64,000 bases of DNA. Source: Alnus glutinosa (taxonomy: Eukaryota; Streptophyta; Magnoliopsida; Fagales; Betulaceae). This document shows, one piece after another, positions 1-9,900 of this stretch. Where the stretch lies: contig NC_084889.1 in assembly GCF_958979055.1 (NCBI RefSeq), positions 32,119,261 through 32,183,260 on the forward strand. The letters are read 5' to 3'. Both the position numbers and the translations under genes were made by a program. Every line of letters starts with the position of its first letter. Position 1 is the first letter of the stretch. The notes under the pieces were generated by a model. The model did not search any database and was not told the origin of the DNA. It saw only the letters and a list, made by a program, of their open reading frames with translations.

Positions 1-239
1 ATCCCAAATGCACCCTTATATTGCAATGATAGGATTTTTTTTTATTTTTTTTTTCTACTATGTTAACTGCATACCATATTAATTCTATTATTATTTCATG
101 CATAATTAGACAACAGGTTAAACATTTTATAGATTAAGAATAGAATCAATTTTAGTCTTGACCGTCTTCCTTTCTGAGAGGAAAAAACCAAAAAGCCTCC
201 CCTTTACAAAGACTGGTTTGCCGGGGCCTCCCTCCTCCA

Positions 240-713
240 AGTTGTGTTTTTTGTCCTCTCAGTCTTTAGGACTGTAGAGTTTTGTTCCTCCCGGTTGAAC
301 TGGTGGTGGCTGTTCTTCCCCAAGCTCTTTGGGTTATGGTGGATTTGTTGTCTTGTTTTTCTTTCCGTTTTGGTAGGAAGACTCTTCTTAATAAGTCTAA
401 GGTGGGGTGAGGCCGGCTTTAGTGTCGTCGACGGTGTATTTTGGCCGGACCTTCACGGTTTTTCTTTAGATTTTTAAAGCCAAATCTACGCACGTTCGTC
501 GACTTCTACTAGACACGCGCCACCAGCCACATTCCTTCTATGCAGTACAATAAGTCAAAGCCAAATCTCACTCTGATTACATTCTCATCTATCCCCTCCT
601 CCTCCCTTTATTCTAATTGTTAGTAGGAAGATCATCTCCCTTTTGTAATCTCTTTTAAGCTACTCTATGTATGTTTTTGCTTTATATGTATTTAAAAATA
701 AATAAATAAATGA
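240..713 (+). repeat. possible 3' tail of a 5'-truncated LINE
   Basis: No convincing protein is encoded here. The stretch is richer in G+C than its flanks and ends in an A-rich tail with repeated AAAT units just before 713, which is how plant L1-type LINE insertions end. I could not find a target duplication, so the left boundary is a guess. The first 240 bases are AT-rich with nothing recognisable. Confidence 0.22.
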
Positions 714-724
714 GGTGCTCTACC

Positions 725-862
725 ATGGATCAGGCAAAGGGAAATTTGATGTACTGGTTTAAAGTACATGAGAAGAAGCATGTTCCTGAATCTATTAGAC
801 CAGATACTAGTTATTGCTCTTCGGGTGGGTGGGTTGGCTGGCAAAAGGCTCTAGTGGATTGA
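725..862 (+). CDS. unidentified 45-codon ORF upstream of the NudC-like gene
   Basis: An ATG at 725 opens 45 codons ending in TGA at 860-862. The first 30 codons read like ordinary protein (it contains YWFKVHEKKHVPES), while the last 15 look random. This may be a leftover exon of another gene that reads into non-coding sequence. I do not recognise a family. It has no visible promoter of its own and lies about 160 bases upstream of the TATA box of the next gene. Confidence 0.15.
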   Translation: MDQAKGNLMYWFKVHEKKHVPESIRPDTSYCSSGGWVGWQKALVD

Positions 863-1018
863 GGCCCAGCCCAACACCTGTATAGAAAACCAATCCCCAA
901 ACGGGTCAAAATCATCACAAAGATTTTAACCCGAATCGAAAACTTAAACGACACGGCCCGGACTTCAAATCCAAATAGTAGACGGAATTCCTTCATTGAA
1001 CCGCCTTTATTGCTTGGC

Positions 1019-1030
1019 GTGTATAAATAT
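1019..1030 (+). promoter_or_regulatory. TATA box of the NudC-like gene
   Basis: The sequence TGTATAAATATA lies about 80 bases upstream of the ATG at 1104. That leaves room for a 5'UTR of roughly 50 bases. No other TATA-like site is better placed. Confidence 0.6.
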
Positions 1031-1103
1031 ACCACGGGGAAGAAGAACAACAACAACAAACCCTTAAGCTTCCCAGCAATCCATTAATCCAAGGTTGTCA
1101 ATC

Positions 1104-1889
1104 ATGGCCATCCTCTCCGATTACCAAGAAGATGATCAACAATCTCCTCCTTTTTCTTTCAATGCGGCTCTTGATCCTTCAAACCCTCTTGGGTTTTTGG
1201 AATCTGCGTTCAACTTTGTATCTCGAAAGTCTAGTTTGTTCAAGAGCGAGTCTGCTGAGAAACAAATCACGTCGTTGGTTCGTTCAATCAGGGAAAGGAT
1301 AAAGGCGGCGGAAGAAGAGGCTTCAGCGAAGAAGGCGCCTGAGAAAGAACAAGACAAGGAGAAGGAGAAGAAACTTGTTCCAAACAAAGGCAACGGCATA
1401 GACATGGAGAATTATTCATGGGGTCAGTCCCTTCAAGAGGTCACCGTTAACGTGGAAATCCCTCCTGGAACAAAATCCAGCCTCGTTTTGTGCGACATTA
1501 AGAACAATTATTTGAAGGTTGGGGTCAAGGGTCAGGCTCCGATCATCGATGGGGAGCTATATAAGCCTGTGAAAGCTGACGATTGCTTTTGGAGTTTGGA
1601 GGATCAGAAATTAATCTCCATTCTTATGAGCAAGAGAGACCGGACGGACTGGTGGAAGTCTTTGTTGAAGGGGGGCCAAGAGATTGATACGCAGAAAGTG
1701 GAACCGGAGCCAAGCAAGTTGTCTGACTTGGACTCTGAAATGCGTTCTGCTGTGGAGAAGATGATGTTTGATCAGAGGCAGAAGAAGTTGGGCCGTCCGA
1801 GCAGCGATGAGATCCAAAAGGAAGAGTTGCTGAAGCAATTCATGGCTCAGAATCCAAACATGAACTTCTCGGGATCCAAGTTTATGTAA
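1104..1889 (+). CDS. BOB1: NudC-domain co-chaperone (BOBBER1-like), intronless
   Basis: Encodes 261 residues. The first in-frame ATG, at 1104, is used. Residues about 1-70 form the N-terminal NudC-type region with PSNPLGFLESAFNFV. Residues 66-92 are a charged Lys/Glu linker typical of coiled coil. The CS (p23-like) domain runs from about 103 to 190, starting at NYSWGQSLQEVTVNVEIP and closing with the signature TDWWKSLLKG. The tail has the usual acidic SDLDSEMRSAVEKMMFDQRQ helix. Family members are cytosolic small chaperones that work with HSP90. The Arabidopsis BOBBER proteins act in thermotolerance and meristem development. Length is slightly short of the roughly 300 residues I recall for BOB1. 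The whole CDS is one exon. My recollection is that plant BOBBER genes are split, so a retrocopy is possible, but the frame is fully intact and a TATA box and poly(A) signal are present. Confidence 0.9.
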   Translation: MAILSDYQEDDQQSPPFSFNAALDPSNPLGFLESAFNFVSRKSSLFKSESAEKQITSLVRSIRERIKAAEEEASAKKAPEKEQDKEKEKKLVPNKGNGIDMENYSWGQSLQEVTVNVEIPPGTKSSLVLCDIKNNYLKVGVKGQAPIIDGELYKPVKADDCFWSLEDQKLISILMSKRDRTDWWKSLLKGGQEIDTQKVEPEPSKLSDLDSEMRSAVEKMMFDQRQKKLGRPSSDEIQKEELLKQFMAQNPNMNFSGSKFM

Positions 1890-2075
1890 TAGTCTTAGGA
1901 TCCTGTCGAGCTATATGCAAGGATGTCATGGATTTTTCCTTTTTGATTCACAAGAGTATATCTTCAATTTTTGGCTGGATTTCTGGCAATTTATGATTTG
2001 GTATTACATTGTCGATCAATTGTCGTCTTTTTTAAGAATTTCTTGTATTCGCTTTTACCTTTACTGTGTTTTACT

Positions 2076-2081
2076 AATAAA
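2076..2081 (+). terminator. poly(A) signal of the NudC-like gene
   Basis: AATAAA lies 187 bases after the stop codon, followed by a long T-rich stretch. This is a typical distance for a plant 3'UTR. No genomic poly(A) tract follows it directly, so it gives no mark of retroposition. Confidence 0.5.
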
Positions 2082-2142
2082 GTTTTTTCTTTTTTCAATT
2101 TTTTTTTTAATTTTAATAGATTTTTTTTTAATTTTTTTATAT

Positions 2143-2303
2143 TGTGACACGTGTCATGGCGTTAAATTTTGGACGGAAAACTTAACAAAGGTATTAAGTT
2201 GGTTTTTTCTAAAAACCCATATACCATCTATGAAACAAACAAAAACTTAAGTACCAAAAAAGAAAAATTTAAAAACTCAAAGTACGGAATAGGTATTTAA
2301 CCC
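2143..2303. repeat. one arm of a MULE-type inverted-repeat element (fragment)
   Basis: The order of words here, from the gene-like GGCGTTAAATTTTGGACGGAAAA through GTATTAAG and ACCCATATACCATCTATGAAAC to GGTATTTAACCC, follows the right arm of the element at 12315-12913. It ends in the same GTATTTAA-CCC type of terminus. I could not find the matching left arm, so this appears to be a solitary, diverged half. Confidence 0.35.
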
Positions 2304-4120
2304 AAAAAAAAAAACAATTGGTTTATTTGCAAAGAGATATGATACATTGTCACCACAAGATACAATTTCTAACCATCTTCGTCAGTGGCAACTTTTAATT
2401 TTACTTTAAAAAAAAAAAAAAAAAAAACCCTAAAGCTAGATAGGAGACCACATTATCACATGGGTAAGGTGGTCAGGAGTTGTGTTTTGGAGTGACAAAT
2501 TGTATTGTATGAAGTTGTTAGAATTCTATAAATTGATTCATTTGGGTGTTGAATTTTTTCGAATCAAAATATTATTTTAATTCACTACGAGGTTTGACTT
2601 TATGAGATAAAATTTGAAAAAATAGAATTAAATATTATTTATTTTTGAAAAAAGTATAATATTACTCTATACGTTATTCAAACCAAACACACAAAAACTT
2701 GGAGATATCACCTCGACACACAACTCCTGACTACATTTGTTTTTATTTTTACTTTCTTTCCTTTTTTTTTAAGAAAAATAATAAATAAAAATAAATAAAT
2801 AAACTCTAAAATTAGCCAGGAGTTCACCTTGTCACATGAACAAAATGGTTAAGAATTGTGTCTTAGGATGATAAAATATCATATCTCAAAAACTTGGGTC
2901 GTAGATGAGAAAGTTGAATTTCTTATTTGTATACCTACATTTAAAAATAAAAAATAAAAATACATACTCTTTTTTTAACTTAATGCATAGATCTTATTGA
3001 ATTATACAAGTTGATTCACACGAAAATTACAAAACAAAGTCCTCTATCTCAAAATTTTGAAATCTAAAGAAGACTTACATCATTACGGAGTACGGAAGAT
3101 AATTTTGAAATTATTTACGAAGAAATCCTCCTATTTTCACTCATTAGCAATTAAATTACTGATATTAAATTATTTAAAAAATTTCATTAGCATTTAGCAG
3201 TAGCTAATTGTACTTCCTGCCCACTTGCTTATTAACATTTTTCTCCGATCACAAACCCATGCAAAGAACCCAATTTTCAATTCTCATTTCCTTGTTTTTC
3301 TTTTAAAGGTCTGTTTGGATTTAAAATTTTAAAACTTGCTATTCAAAAATAGCAAGTTAAAAATTTATGATTTAAAAACATAATTTTTAAAAATGTAATT
3401 TGACCTTAAAAATTTATGTTAACATTTAAAATTTGTTGATATATATATATATATATATCAACAAATTAAGCTATATGGTTCATTTGGCAATACTTTTTAG
3501 AATGTATATTTGTCTTTTTCGTTGTGACGTGACATAAAAATGAAAGTAATTTTAAGTATTTTGTATTTTAAGTTGTTTGTTAATTAATACTTTTATTTTT
3601 TTGGTTAAAAAGCAAAAAAAAAAAAACCCTAAAAGGTGTGTCAAGTTAACCATCGAGCCCTAGTCTTAATTACTTGAGCAAGCTGGGATTAGGGATATAC
3701 TTTTTGCAAAATAAACCGATCAAATGTAGATGTAAAACTATAAATCTTAAAAAAGTTTGGGAGACCATGGCCACCCCAATCATGCATGGAGCCATTATAT
3801 ACATACTTTAATATCCATCTTCATTATATTTGCACAGAAGCATATATATATATATATTACATAGACCAAATATCAACGTTACAATATTAAGAAGTACATA
3901 CATAATCTACATATATATCAGTCTCAAAGCTAATCCCAGCTTATCATCTTAGTTAAAATTAACTACCAGCTTTTCAGAACAAAGCTTAAAATTAATTACA
4001 TATCCATATCTAAATGTACTCTTTACTGCACTAGGGTGAAGGTGGTGATCACTTAATTAATTCACCATGAGCTCAGTCCCAAATCAAAGAAGAGGCCAAA
4101 GAGATCTGAACTGAACTAAT
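2304..4120. other. AT-rich intergenic stretch
   Basis: No open frame or splice-site series stands out. It contains a pair of diverged direct repeats (2430-2510 and 2800-2880, sharing the pattern AGGAG-CAC-TTATCACATG-GTGG/ATGGT-GTTGTGT), short A/T runs, a 20-base TA array near 3440 and a (TA)n near 3845. Nothing else is supported. Confidence 0.5.
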
Positions 4121-4124
4121 AAGG

Positions 4125-4475
4125 GTGGCAATTCATGTTCACGTGTCGAGTTTGAGTTATGTTGAAACATGGGTATAAGGTAGCTAGATTATATAGGTCA
4201 ATTCTAACTCCATCTATTTAATTAAATAGGTCAGACCCCACAACCATAACTCACTAATTTCATGTTGAGTTTGTGAGCGGGTCATGTCGAAAATTGCCAG
4301 CTCTTATCTTGTGTGTCGGGTTCAAGTTGTGTCGAGGCATGAGTATAAGATTACATATGTCAACCATAAGCCGACCATTTAATTAAAGGGGTTAAATCTC
4401 TCAACGCTAACCAACTAATTTTGTATTGGGTTTTTTTTCGAGTTCGTAGATCGTATCAAAAATTGTCATCTCTCT
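4125..4475. repeat. two diverged tandem units of about 175 bp
   Basis: Unit one (about 4125-4300) and unit two (about 4301-4475) share, in order, a GTGTCGAGTTTGAGTT / GTGTCGGGTTCAAGTT block, ATGGGTATAAG / ATGAGTATAAG, a TTTAATTAAA block, CCAACTAATTT and a closing segment with TCGAAAATTG. The units are perhaps 70-75% alike. Sequences of this style are common in plant transposons, but I cannot assign a family. Confidence 0.5.
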
Positions 4476-4519
4476 AACCTATACAAGGCTAATGTATAGC
4501 TTTATTTTAGCGAATGAAT

Positions 4520-4521
<2 letters not shown>

Positions 4522-4558
<37 letters not shown>
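4522..4558. repeat. (AT)n microsatellite
   Basis: About 18 uninterrupted AT dinucleotides. Confidence 0.95.
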
Positions 4559-4560
<2 letters not shown>

Positions 4561-5184
4561 AATTGGACCGTAACTTTATTCTATAATTTAGAGGTTGTCT
4601 ATTCAACTTGCTCATTTATAAGCAATCAACTAGTATGAATCTTTTCCCTCTTCAATTTAAAAATAAAAATAAAAATAAAAAATCACTATAGTATGAATAG
4701 GTGAGTCCCACATTAAGAATACGTTATGAGTGTTACGAGTGTAAATTGTTAATATATCATATTTATATCCAAACATATAAATTTAAGCTTTAAGACGAGT
4801 GATATCTCAATATATATAATACGTAGCTTATATTCTGTTATCATTCAGCTCAAAGCTCATATCGGCAAAAATAAAGTATGCTCATTTGGCAAGAATAAAA
4901 GATTTTTCCTTTCAAATCATGTATCTCTATTTAGGAAAAAAAAAAAAATGAGGAGTATCCTTATTCTCCAAGTAATGTAATCTTATTTATTAGATAGTAT
5001 CTTTCCATGTACATGTACAAGATCAAGAATATTTTCCTTAAAGCTTGTAAAGGTCTTCTATAAAAACCCTAGAAAGCATGGTACAATTTTTAAAGCATAT
5101 TCATCTTGCATGAATTTAAAAAGGTCACAGTTTCCTCAAATTAGCCACCATTTTCAACGTTGCTTACCCTAACCTATCACAAAA

Positions 5185-5318
5185 GAATAATGTTTCTTGT
5201 ACAACTTTAACAGCCTTTTTTTATGATCAATTATTTGATCTATTTTTCTATATGTGGATCCTAAATATCCAATGGTTGATCTTAAAATAAGATGTTAGTT
5301 GTACAAGAAACATTACTC
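5185..5318. mobile_element. 134-bp MITE with 9-bp target duplication
   Basis: Both ends carry the inverted sequence GA(A/G)TAATGTTTCTTGTACAAC. The identical 9-mer ATCACAAAA flanks it at 5176-5184 and 5319-5327. A 9-bp duplication is the mark of Mutator-like (MULE) elements. It is far too short for a transposase, so it is non-autonomous. Confidence 0.75.
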
Positions 5319-5345
5319 ATCACAAAAATAGGTCTTAAATTCAAA

Positions 5346-5548
5346 TTAGGATCTTTTACAATTATTTGCTTGAATTTGAGAAAATTCGATCAGATGATTC
5401 TGAGAGACCAGTTATAGGATCTACCTGACCGGATAAATGGTTAGGCAGCCTAATTTTTATTTATTCAAGTGAGTCCGATAAGTGGTCTCTTACAACCATC
5501 TGCCTAAGTTTTGTCAAATTCAGTCAAATAATTATAGAGGATCATAAT
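5346..5548. repeat. about 200-bp fold-back element
   Basis: The arms pair at roughly 75-80%. The left arm, with ACAATTATTTGCTTGAATTTGA and later AGAGACCAGTTAT, is mirrored on the other strand by ATAATTATTTGACTGAATTTGA and AGAGACCACTTAT. The loop is centred near 5450. No clear target duplication was found. Confidence 0.5.
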
Positions 5549-5880
5549 CTCTTAAATCCTCTAATGCCACCGGCTCCATACCATAGTGTTAGAAGCAAGG
5601 CATCAAAATTTCTTAATATCGTTAACAATGGTAGAAACACTTCTAGATACAGCCGCCACTATAGTCTCATAACATATATAGCAAATTTCAGGATACACAA
5701 CTTGAACAAAGCAGAACTAAAGACTTTTCAAGTCAAAGAATCTGATTTCCTAACAACTTCTTAAGCACTTCAATGATTTAAGAAGAATCTGGATTACTAG
5801 AAGATGGAATTGATTCCAACTGCATATGCTTCTCCATAGTTATTGCCGTGTTTGTATTAAACTCGCTATAATATTCCAAT

Positions 5881-6262
5881 GGGTTAAATACACTTAAGCC
5901 CCTGAATTTGCAGTCATTTTAACAAAAGCCCTACATACAAACATGTATAACACTTGGACACATCAAACTACCATTTTGTTACTTTTTTATCATTCTTCCC
6001 AAAAATACCCCTTTTTTTCTTCAAACTAAAATAAAAAATTAAAATTTCATGCAAATTCTTTCTATTCTAATCGAACCTTACTCTATGTATTTTAGTATTT
6101 AATAAATCAAAAATTATAAATTCAATTTTCTTTCTTTTTTTTTTTTAAAAAAAGGGAGTTATTTTTGGAAGATTGACAAAAAAGTGACTTAATTGCAACA
6201 AAATTGTAGTTTGATATATCTAAAATGGCTGTTAGTTCGGGAGCTTTAAGTGTATTTAACCC
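5881..6262. mobile_element. 382-bp MITE with 9-bp target duplication (MULE-like)
   Basis: The termini are GGGTTAAATACACTTAA and its reverse complement, and imperfect inverted arms of about 110 bases continue inward. The 9-mer TATTCCAAT is repeated exactly at 5872-5880 and 6263-6271. It inserted just downstream of the duplicated transporter exon at 6272-6440. The internal region is A/T-rich with no coding capacity. Confidence 0.85.
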
Positions 6263-6271
6263 TATTCCAAT

Positions 6272-6440
6272 ACAAGTTAGTAGCAAATCTTCCTGTGAGC
6301 ATTTGAGAAAAGCAAGCATTAGGATTAAGGAATATGTGCTTCTCAATAGAAAGTTCATTTGTACTCTGAGGAGCCGCTTCAGCAGGTGATGGCAAATCTA
6401 CCAGAATGTTCAAAGAGGTAACATACATGCGTAAGGATCA
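6272..6440 (-). pseudogene. decayed duplicate of the last exon of the nucleotide-sugar transporter
   Basis: Read on the minus strand, this segment gives MYVTSLNILVDLPSPAEAAP, clearly related to the real last exon's MYFAPQNMLVDLPSTTKAAP at 7080-7020. After that the two diverge, and the copy runs on without the Arg-Arg-Thr-Asp-Ser end of the true protein. The upstream half of the exon, which should encode a membrane helix, is scrambled. I saw no copy of exon 7 beside it. It could be the remnant of a tandem duplication of the gene's 3' end, or an alternative last exon. Decay of the helix favours a remnant. Confidence 0.55.
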
Positions 6441-6974
6441 AAATTCTTTATATTCTACAAAGGCAGACAAAGTTCTAAGTAGATCATCCTGTCATTCCAA
6501 ATTTGAGTATCAAGCAGATTCCAAATTTAAGTATATACACGGAAACAAAGCATAGTCAAAGATACTTGATTCAGAGAATCTGATCCCCAAAAATTTCTTG
6601 CTACCATTCTTTAGTGATCATGTATGAAAAAAAAAAAAAAAAGATTTTGAACGGCTATATTCAGTACATATTGCTAAAAGAATTTAAGAGATCAATCTAC
6701 ATCAGTCTATTCGTGTAAATAACGGAACAAATTTGGTGTCTCACAGCTTTGGGACAGTAATTGTTAGTGAGGGAATTGTTCTCTTTGACAGCAATTGCTG
6801 GCCAGGAACTCCGATGTCTACAGGACGGTTTCCAGTTGCAGATGCTTGTCCATGGACATAATTGTGTGGTATCCCCTCTCAACTATATTCCAGTTACAGC
6901 ATTTCATCAAGTTAAAAGCAACTTTCACTGTGGATCTGACAAAAGCATTAGTTTTTCCTTGAACGAGAGAAACA

Positions 6975-9900
6975 TCAGGAATCTGTTCGTCTATCAACGT
7001 AAATATCTTTTAGACTCTCAGGAGCTGCTTTAGTGGTTGATGGCAAATCCACCAGCATGTTTTGAGGGGCAAAATACATGTGTAATGACATCATACAGAT
7101 AATAATACCTAAGAAAAGCTGCAGCAAGGTAACCAAAAAATTTACTCATTAATCATGTAAAAATACTCACTGCCATGAGATATAGAGAGGAGCTCAAGAA
7201 CTATAGGACGTTGAAGTGCATGGCAACTTACCTGCAGTGTAGGCTTGAAGGTGAAAAGGTATACAGATAAAACCATTGTAAGCAGCATAGCCATTGATGT
7301 GGAATACACCTGATATATTTGCGCATGTAAACAGCAGTAAAAAGGAGAAAACAAATTAGTTGAACTTGCCACATTGGGCACAAGTTAGATTCCAAAGCTC
7401 CGGCGTTAGCAATACATCATAAGACATACTCTACATAGGTACCCAGAAAAATTTGTAAATAATTATACTTGTGTCCTCATCTTTCCACACAGCTACTTAA
7501 CAATGAAAAATCTTTCCACACAGCCACTCTGCTTAGGGTAAAGTTTGAATTGCAAGTAACTTAAAAGAAACAAGATTTCTTACTCCAAAAGAGGGATAAG
7601 AGAAGAAAGTACATCAATTGTTAGGTCCACAGACATGAAACCTTGTCCTAAATGAATTCACCACTTGTCTGCAGAATTTCTGTACCTGACATGGCAGTTT
7701 TGCCACCTGATAGGCTGAGTTTTCTCAGCCGTTTTTACAGTTTACTGGACAGTTGCCAAAAACTATATTGGAAAAATGTACTGTCATTGGTTCACATACA
7801 TCAGATGTAAGATAACAAAAACGAAGTAATCGAAAAAGAAAATATGAAATAACGCCCTAGTACCTAAGGTGTAAGAACTAGGCAGCCAAAACCCAAAAGT
7901 TACCAGATAAGAAAGGAACTAATCTAACCACAACGGAGGAAGAGAAAACTCTGAAGCCCAAATGCTATCAGGACTACAGCCCATAGTAGCAGGTTCCAAA
8001 GTAATTTATGACTAAGATCGCAATGGCTTATAGCCACTAAGGACAAGCTAGCCAACAACCAACGTCAGGCTTCCTGTTCCTGATTGGGAAGGCACACAAA
8101 TAACGTCACCCTTTTCCCTCAAAAATCTTCTTTTCTTTTTTTTAGCCACAAAAAGAATAAGATTTTCCCTCAAAAATCTTATATCCCAGTTAAAAGGAAA
8201 AGGTCTACATTTGCAAATTCTTAGGTCCAATTATACTAAGCCCAAAAACAAGTGTTGAAATGCTTCTACTAAAGTGGTAAGCTTGGGACAAAATATCACA
8301 TTAAAGGTGAGAGTGGCATCTCTCTTGGTCATGAGCAAGCACAACACAGATTGTAACAGGAAAATTTCCCTCAGACCAATAGTTTGAATATGCATTATCA
8401 CAAGTGTAACGACCCACGCCCACGACACAGTATTGCCCGCTTTTGGCTTCCTCAAAACAGACTTCCAAGAGGTCACCCATCCTATTACTACTCTCGCAGA
8501 AGCACGCTTAACTGTGGAGTTTTGATGAATCATGGTCATTACGGCTTTAAAACGTGTTGTGTTAAAAATGGTGCATTTATACATATAAGCGCATCCCATT
8601 CTTAGGTAATGTGGGATGTCACAACAAGTACTCAGGGTCAAATTCAAAAACCATTGACTTTGAGAATAGTACAAAGACATGCAAGAACCCTTCTTCAAGC
8701 AACTTTCATAAAAATAGTTTCCACATGAAGCCACTGAGTAAACGTTAGTCCTTTATTGAATAAGAGAGCATTCTTTTAGATGGTCAGCAAAAATTATAGA
8801 ATAGTTTAAAGTTCACTCATTTGTATTCCTACAATGCTACCGTGGCTCAATAGACTCCTAAACAGAAAGCATCTAAAAGGTCACATAAAATCGAAGGGAA
8901 AAAAGAAAAAAAGAAAAGAGGAACTAATAGAATACTTCAGTGATATGTTTGTGATGAAAGCTTTGAAAGAAATATGACAAGAAACCCATGGATTTTAGTC
9001 TAAATGTAAAAGTAATCACCTTCACAATATTGTCAGCATACTTCATCAACCAAGAAACCAGCAATCCTGTGGATCCAAGGTTTAATACTACCATCCAAGT
9101 TGTAATACTATAACCATTGAAAATCCGGTGCCACCAAGGACCGTTCTCAAATCCACCTCTGAAATCATCCACAAGAAGCCTTGCCAAATTGAAAATTGAA
9201 CCAAACCTGAGAAAGAACCATTGTCGGAAAATTTACTTGGATAAACTTAACAAAGAGAGAGTGACACATGAAAGCATAATAAAAAATACTTCAAATGCAT
9301 ATCTCACAAGAAAGGAAATTCTATGTCAAAGCAAATATTTTATGAGAATTTTGAGAAATTGCCATAAGATTCCTGATTCAATATTTCCCTTTTCAATTTT
9401 AAAAGGAAGGTAAACAGGGTAACACTTTATAATAATCATTGCAGTATATGGAAGGGCACTTAAGGGCTAACATCTTTCAAGAATTCCAATAATGGAAGAT
9501 TTCTGGGGTGAGATTTGCAATGGCAGCTACTCAAAATGCAGATGGATAATATGTCAATGATGTTACCATTGGACAAACAAGTTTTGTGGAGAAAAGATCC
9601 CTACGTGTATAATTGTACATTCTGCCAATACAAGCTATCATTGTTCTTCTTCATCAGAAACTCCGTGTAAATCCCTGCCAATGCTGATAGACAAGCAGAT
9701 AGGATTGCCAACATATAGCCTTGGATTGGTGCTGAGAATAGAGAGTCACATGAAGCTTCTCCACAACCTTTTATCTACAATAAAAGGAAATAATTCAACT
9801 GCACATGTTATATAAATAATTAGCTCAGTTACGAGGCATTACTCAAGAATTAATCTTAGTTAAGTTTTTCATCACCTTTGCAAAAATAAAGGAACCAATA

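Noticed and set aside
244..477. Hydrophobic 77-codon frame near the left edge
   Set aside because: Composition follows the T-rich strand; it lacks a promoter and family signal and fits a LINE tail better.
5564..5764. 66-codon plus-strand frame
   Set aside because: No family signal and no promoter or splice context; could be chance in moderately open DNA.
8461..8520. A 5S rRNA gene
   Set aside because: Only about half of the 5S sequence is present, both mature ends are missing, and it is enclosed in an LTR with a target duplication.
8231..8734. A 167-codon minus-strand frame in intron 6
   Set aside because: It runs across the Cassandra LTR and its 5S segment; no protein family signal, and the open frame is chance.
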